Program-made: the position numbers and the translations under genes | In this document: positions 32,975-35,269 of the stretch, in pieces | Layout: each line of letters opens with the position of its first letter | Numbering within the stretch: position 1 is the first letter of the stretch | NCBI GenBank assembly: GCA_001304105.1 | Contig: LJUR01000034.1 | Location: forward strand, 1 to 35,269 | DNA length: 35,269 nucleotides | Source: Deltaproteobacteria bacterium SM23_61 | Lineage (GTDB): Bacteria; Desulfobacterota; SM23-61 | Direction of reading: 5' to 3' | Notes under the pieces: model-generated | What the model was told of the DNA's origin: nothing | Databases searched by the model: none | The model's input: only the letters and a program-made list of their open reading frames with translations

Positions 32975-34381
32975 ATGAAACAAAAACTTTTTTTGCTGGC
33001 CGGATGTTTCGCCTTCCTGGCAGGGTGCACGCTGATCCCGAAATACACCAAGCCCGAAGCTCCGGTTCCCGCCTCCTGGCCGAGCGGCCCGGCCTACAAA
33101 GAAACCCAGGCCGCACCCCGGCCACCGCTGGCCGCTGGCTTGAAGTGGCGGGAATTCTTCAGGGACGAACAACTGCAGAAGATCATCGAAACGGCCCTGA
33201 ACAACAACCGGGATCTGCGGTTAGCCTCCTTGAATGTGGAAAGGGCGCGGGCCCTGTACCGCATCCGGCGTGCGGAACTTCTGCCGACGGTCAATGCGGT
33301 GGGCAGCGGCGGCAAGGAACGTGTCCCCGCGGACCTCTCGAGCACCGGGAAATCCTATACCGCGGAGCAATACAGCGTAAATCTGGGCATCTATTCCTGG
33401 GAGATCGACTTTTTCGGACGCATCCGCAGCCTGAAAGAACGGGCGCTGGAAGAATATTTTGCCACCGAAGAGGCCCGCCGCAGCGCCCGGATTTTGCTGG
33501 TGTCCGAGGTTGCCAGCGCCTATCTGACCCTCGCCGCGGACCGGGAAGCCCTCCAATTAGCCCGGTCCACCCTTGAGACCCAGCAGGCCGCCTACGACTT
33601 AATCCGGAAGCGTTATGAAAAAGGGATCGCCACCGCCCTGGACCTCAGCCAGGCACAAACCCAGGTGGATGCGGCACGGGTGGACATCGCCCGCTACACG
33701 AACCGGGCGGCTCAGGATGAAAATGCCCTGAACTTGCTGGTCGGTTCACCTGTGCAGAGCGCCCTGTTGCCGGAGGCTTTAAGCAACGTCATCCCGCCGA
33801 AGGAAATATCCCCCGGGATATCCTCGGAGGTTCTGCTGGACCGTCCGGATATCCTCTATGCGGAACATCTTCTGAAAGCCTCCAACGCCAACATCGGCGC
33901 CGCCCGGGCAGCCCTCTTCCCCCGCATCAGCCTCACCACAGCCATCGGGACCGCAAGCGACGAACTATCCGGGCTCTTCAAGGCCGGAAGCGACACCTGG
34001 AATTTTTCGGGCCAGATCGTTTTGCCCATCTTTGACGCCCGCACCTGGTCGGCGTTGAGAGTCACCAAAGTGGACCGGGAAATCGCCTTGGCCCAATACG
34101 AAAAAGCGATCCAGGCGGCTTTCCGGGAAGTGGCGGATGCTCTTGCCGTGGAGGGAACGGTGGAAGACCAGCTGGCAGCGCAGCAATCCCTGGTGAACGC
34201 CTTTGCCGAAACATACCGCCTCTCCAATTTACGTTATATCAAGGGAGTCGACAGCTACCTGGGCGTCCTCGACGCCCAACGTTCTCTCCGGGTGGCCGAA
34301 CAGGTGCTCATCGCCTTCCGCCTGGCGAGGATCGCCAATCAGGTAAGGCTTTACGCGGTATTGGGCGGGGGAACGTATTGA
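32975..34381 (+). CDS. RND efflux outer-membrane channel lipoprotein (NodT/OprM type)
   Basis: A 468-residue outer-membrane factor forming the exit duct with the pump and adaptor. The lipobox is LAGC (Cys18). Typical blocks are YTKPEAPVPASWP near the N-terminus, WREFFRDEQLQKIIETALNNNRDLRLASLNVERARALYRI, SWEIDFFGRIRSLKERALEEYFATEEARRSARILLVSEVASAYLTL (first OEP repeat), then DRPDILYAEHLLKASNANIGAARAALFPRISLTTAIG and the second repeat ending VDSYLGVLDAQRSLRVAEQ. Both OEP halves are present and length is normal. Its ATG follows the pump stop by one base. A palindrome with TTTT follows at 34413-34435. Same direction as the TetR, adaptor and pump genes. Confidence 0.92.
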   Translation: MKQKLFLLAGCFAFLAGCTLIPKYTKPEAPVPASWPSGPAYKETQAAPRPPLAAGLKWREFFRDEQLQKIIETALNNNRDLRLASLNVERARALYRIRRAELLPTVNAVGSGGKERVPADLSSTGKSYTAEQYSVNLGIYSWEIDFFGRIRSLKERALEEYFATEEARRSARILLVSEVASAYLTLAADREALQLARSTLETQQAAYDLIRKRYEKGIATALDLSQAQTQVDAARVDIARYTNRAAQDENALNLLVGSPVQSALLPEALSNVIPPKEISPGISSEVLLDRPDILYAEHLLKASNANIGAARAALFPRISLTTAIGTASDELSGLFKAGSDTWNFSGQIVLPIFDARTWSALRVTKVDREIALAQYEKAIQAAFREVADALAVEGTVEDQLAAQQSLVNAFAETYRLSNLRYIKGVDSYLGVLDAQRSLRVAEQVLIAFRLARIANQVRLYAVLGGGTY

Positions 34382-34412
34382 CATCTAAAATGGTATTGGC
34401 CAGTGGCCCGGG

Positions 34413-34435
34413 TGAACCCAAGGGTTCAGGTTTTG
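34413..34435 (+). terminator. Palindrome plus T-run after the efflux operon
   Basis: TGAACCC-AA-GGGTTCA is a perfect inverted repeat 32 bases after the channel gene stop. It is followed by GGTTTT. The short loop makes the hairpin tight, but as a terminator it is only a candidate. Confidence 0.4.
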
Positions 34436-34515
34436 GCAGATAATCAGATAATTTCCGTCCAACGCATAAATGCTGCCTGGGCAGCCCAGAATTTCACCTG
34501 TTTTAGGGCTGCAAA

Positions 34516-34623
34516 ACTAATACAAACGCAATAAATAAAGTGACATGACCCCCTCCCTAACCCTCCCCCCTTGAGGGGGAGGGAAGGGTGGGGGGTAAAA
34601 TGAACGAATGCGTTTGTATTAGT
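34516..34623. repeat. Nested palindromic element with perfect 15-bp outer arms
   Basis: Outer arms ACTAATACAAACGCA (34516-34530) and TGCGTTTGTATTAGT (34609-34623) are exact complements. Between them lies the C-run/G-run palindrome 34548-34595, a near copy of 1305-1354 (arms CCCTCCC and GGGAGGG around TTGAG). The nested layout, without any coding capacity, looks like a MITE-type or REP-type element. It sits in the 321-base gap 34382-34702, which holds no gene. Confidence 0.75.
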
Positions 34624-34702
34624 ATGATTTTTGATATTTAAAAGATAAATCAACGTTTTCATGGGCATGAAAAGTAGAATATTTTCTAAAGGAGGTAAAA
34701 AC

Positions 34703-35269
34703 ATGAAAAAGACTATCCTTATTGTAGGCTTTCTGTTGTTGGCCGGCCCAGTATGGGCTGCGGATGTTGGATTCAACATCAGCATCGGGGCCCCGGGTTT
34801 TTACCTTTCCGTGGGAAATTTTTTCGGTTATCCAGAACGTGAAGTTAGGGTGATTCGTGAGCGGGGAATCCCGGACCATGACCTGCCTGTTGTCTTTTTC
34901 TTATGCCACCACGCCCATGTCGCCCCGGGGGTAATTATCAATATGAGAATAGGCTATGGCTGGTCCTGGTCAAGGATATGTGCATATTATAGAATCCCGC
35001 CGACAGTTTTTTACGTCCCAGTCCAGAGATATGGCCCCCCTTACGGTCATGCCTATGGACACTACCGTCACCACCCGCACAAAAGAGACTGGGAAAGAAT
35101 CCGTATTACCGACGCGATGATCGTCAATCAGGTAAATCTGATCTTTATATCGAAATACTACAATTATCCTCCGGAAAGGGTGATCAGGTTTAGAGAACAG
35201 GGCTCATCTTTCGGAAATATTGAAAGAAAAGTCTATCGGGAAAGGGAATATGAGGCCCGAGGAGGAGTT
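34703..35269 (+). CDS. Exported protein with repeated C-terminal modules (3' partial)
   Basis: An open frame from the ATG at 34703, with AAAGGAGG just upstream, runs past the window end; 189 codons are visible. It has a signal peptide (MKKTILIVGFLLLAGPVWA). Two related modules follow: YPEREVRVIRERGIPDHDLPVVFF (about residues 45-68) and YPPERVIRFREQGSSFGNI (about 157-175). Between them lies a segment rich in Tyr, Pro and His (QRYGPPYGHAYGHYRHHPH), which may bind metal. I recall a family of hypothetical proteins with this layout in Desulfobacterota and relatives, but no function is known. The gene lies downstream of the nested palindrome. Confidence 0.75.
   Translation, partial: MKKTILIVGFLLLAGPVWAADVGFNISIGAPGFYLSVGNFFGYPEREVRVIRERGIPDHDLPVVFFLCHHAHVAPGVIINMRIGYGWSWSRICAYYRIPPTVFYVPVQRYGPPYGHAYGHYRHHPHKRDWERIRITDAMIVNQVNLIFISKYYNYPPERVIRFREQGSSFGNIERKVYREREYEARGGV

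Overview
The window looks like a chromosomal segment of an anaerobic Desulfobacterota-type (former Deltaproteobacteria) bacterium, probably from a metagenome or an uncultured lineage. This is inferred from gene content: an Fe-S aldo/keto reductase, a FapA/DUF342 protein, an LL-diaminopimelate aminotransferase, a fumarate-reductase-like flavoprotein with a small [2Fe-2S] partner, a UroD-family protein and polyferredoxins. The many short palindromic intergenic repeats fit as well. The DNA is GC-rich with long C and G runs, except for an AT-richer gene-poor stretch at about 25.5-27.6 kb. No rRNA, tRNA, CRISPR array, transposase or integrase was recognised.

Layout. 0-3.4 kb: the 3' part of an Fe-S aldo/keto reductase, a small membrane protein, a DinB-fold protein, a SAM methyltransferase and a 70-residue protein. 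3.6-4.65 kb (minus): two overlapping Slp-type lipoprotein genes. 4.9-7.1 kb: an MFS transporter and an internally duplicated membrane protein. 7.4-8.9 kb: an amidase. 8.96-11.2 kb (minus): a VOC/methylmalonyl-CoA-epimerase-like gene followed by a FapA-type gene. 11.65-12.8 kb: an LL-diaminopimelate aminotransferase. 13.0-16.7 kb: a secreted protein ending in two beta/gamma-crystallin domains, and a polytopic membrane protein. 17.1-25.5 kb (plus): a redox/catabolic gene group, namely a DAO-type FAD oxidoreductase, an SdhB-like [2Fe-2S] protein, an ATC-hydrolase-family protein, a fumarate-reductase-like flavoprotein that is frameshifted here, a UroD-family protein, a Cys-rich ferredoxin and a second amidase. 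25.5-27.6 kb: sparse, with a promoter-operator candidate, paired hairpins and a small secreted four-Cys protein. 27.6-34.4 kb: a TetR regulator and a complete RND tripartite efflux set (adaptor, pump, outer-membrane channel), in which the pump gene is broken. 34.7 kb to the end: an exported protein cut off by the window edge.

How genes work together. The efflux set is the clearest system: a TetR-type repressor with its own sigma70-like promoter and an overlapping inverted repeat, then adaptor, RND pump and NodT/OprM-type channel in tight order. The 18.7-23.9 kb group resembles a soluble or peripheral flavoprotein/Fe-S electron-transfer unit combined with a small hydrolase and a methyl-transfer-type (UroD fold) enzyme. 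Its substrate cannot be read from the sequence, and it is the best candidate for an undescribed pathway.

Two large genes, the flavoprotein and the RND pump, each appear to lack about 60 nt at a conserved place, with a frame change. These are either real lesions or assembly errors, and read mapping would separate the two. Several families of short inverted repeats fill most intergenic gaps, and one appears to have supplied the 3' end of a coding region.
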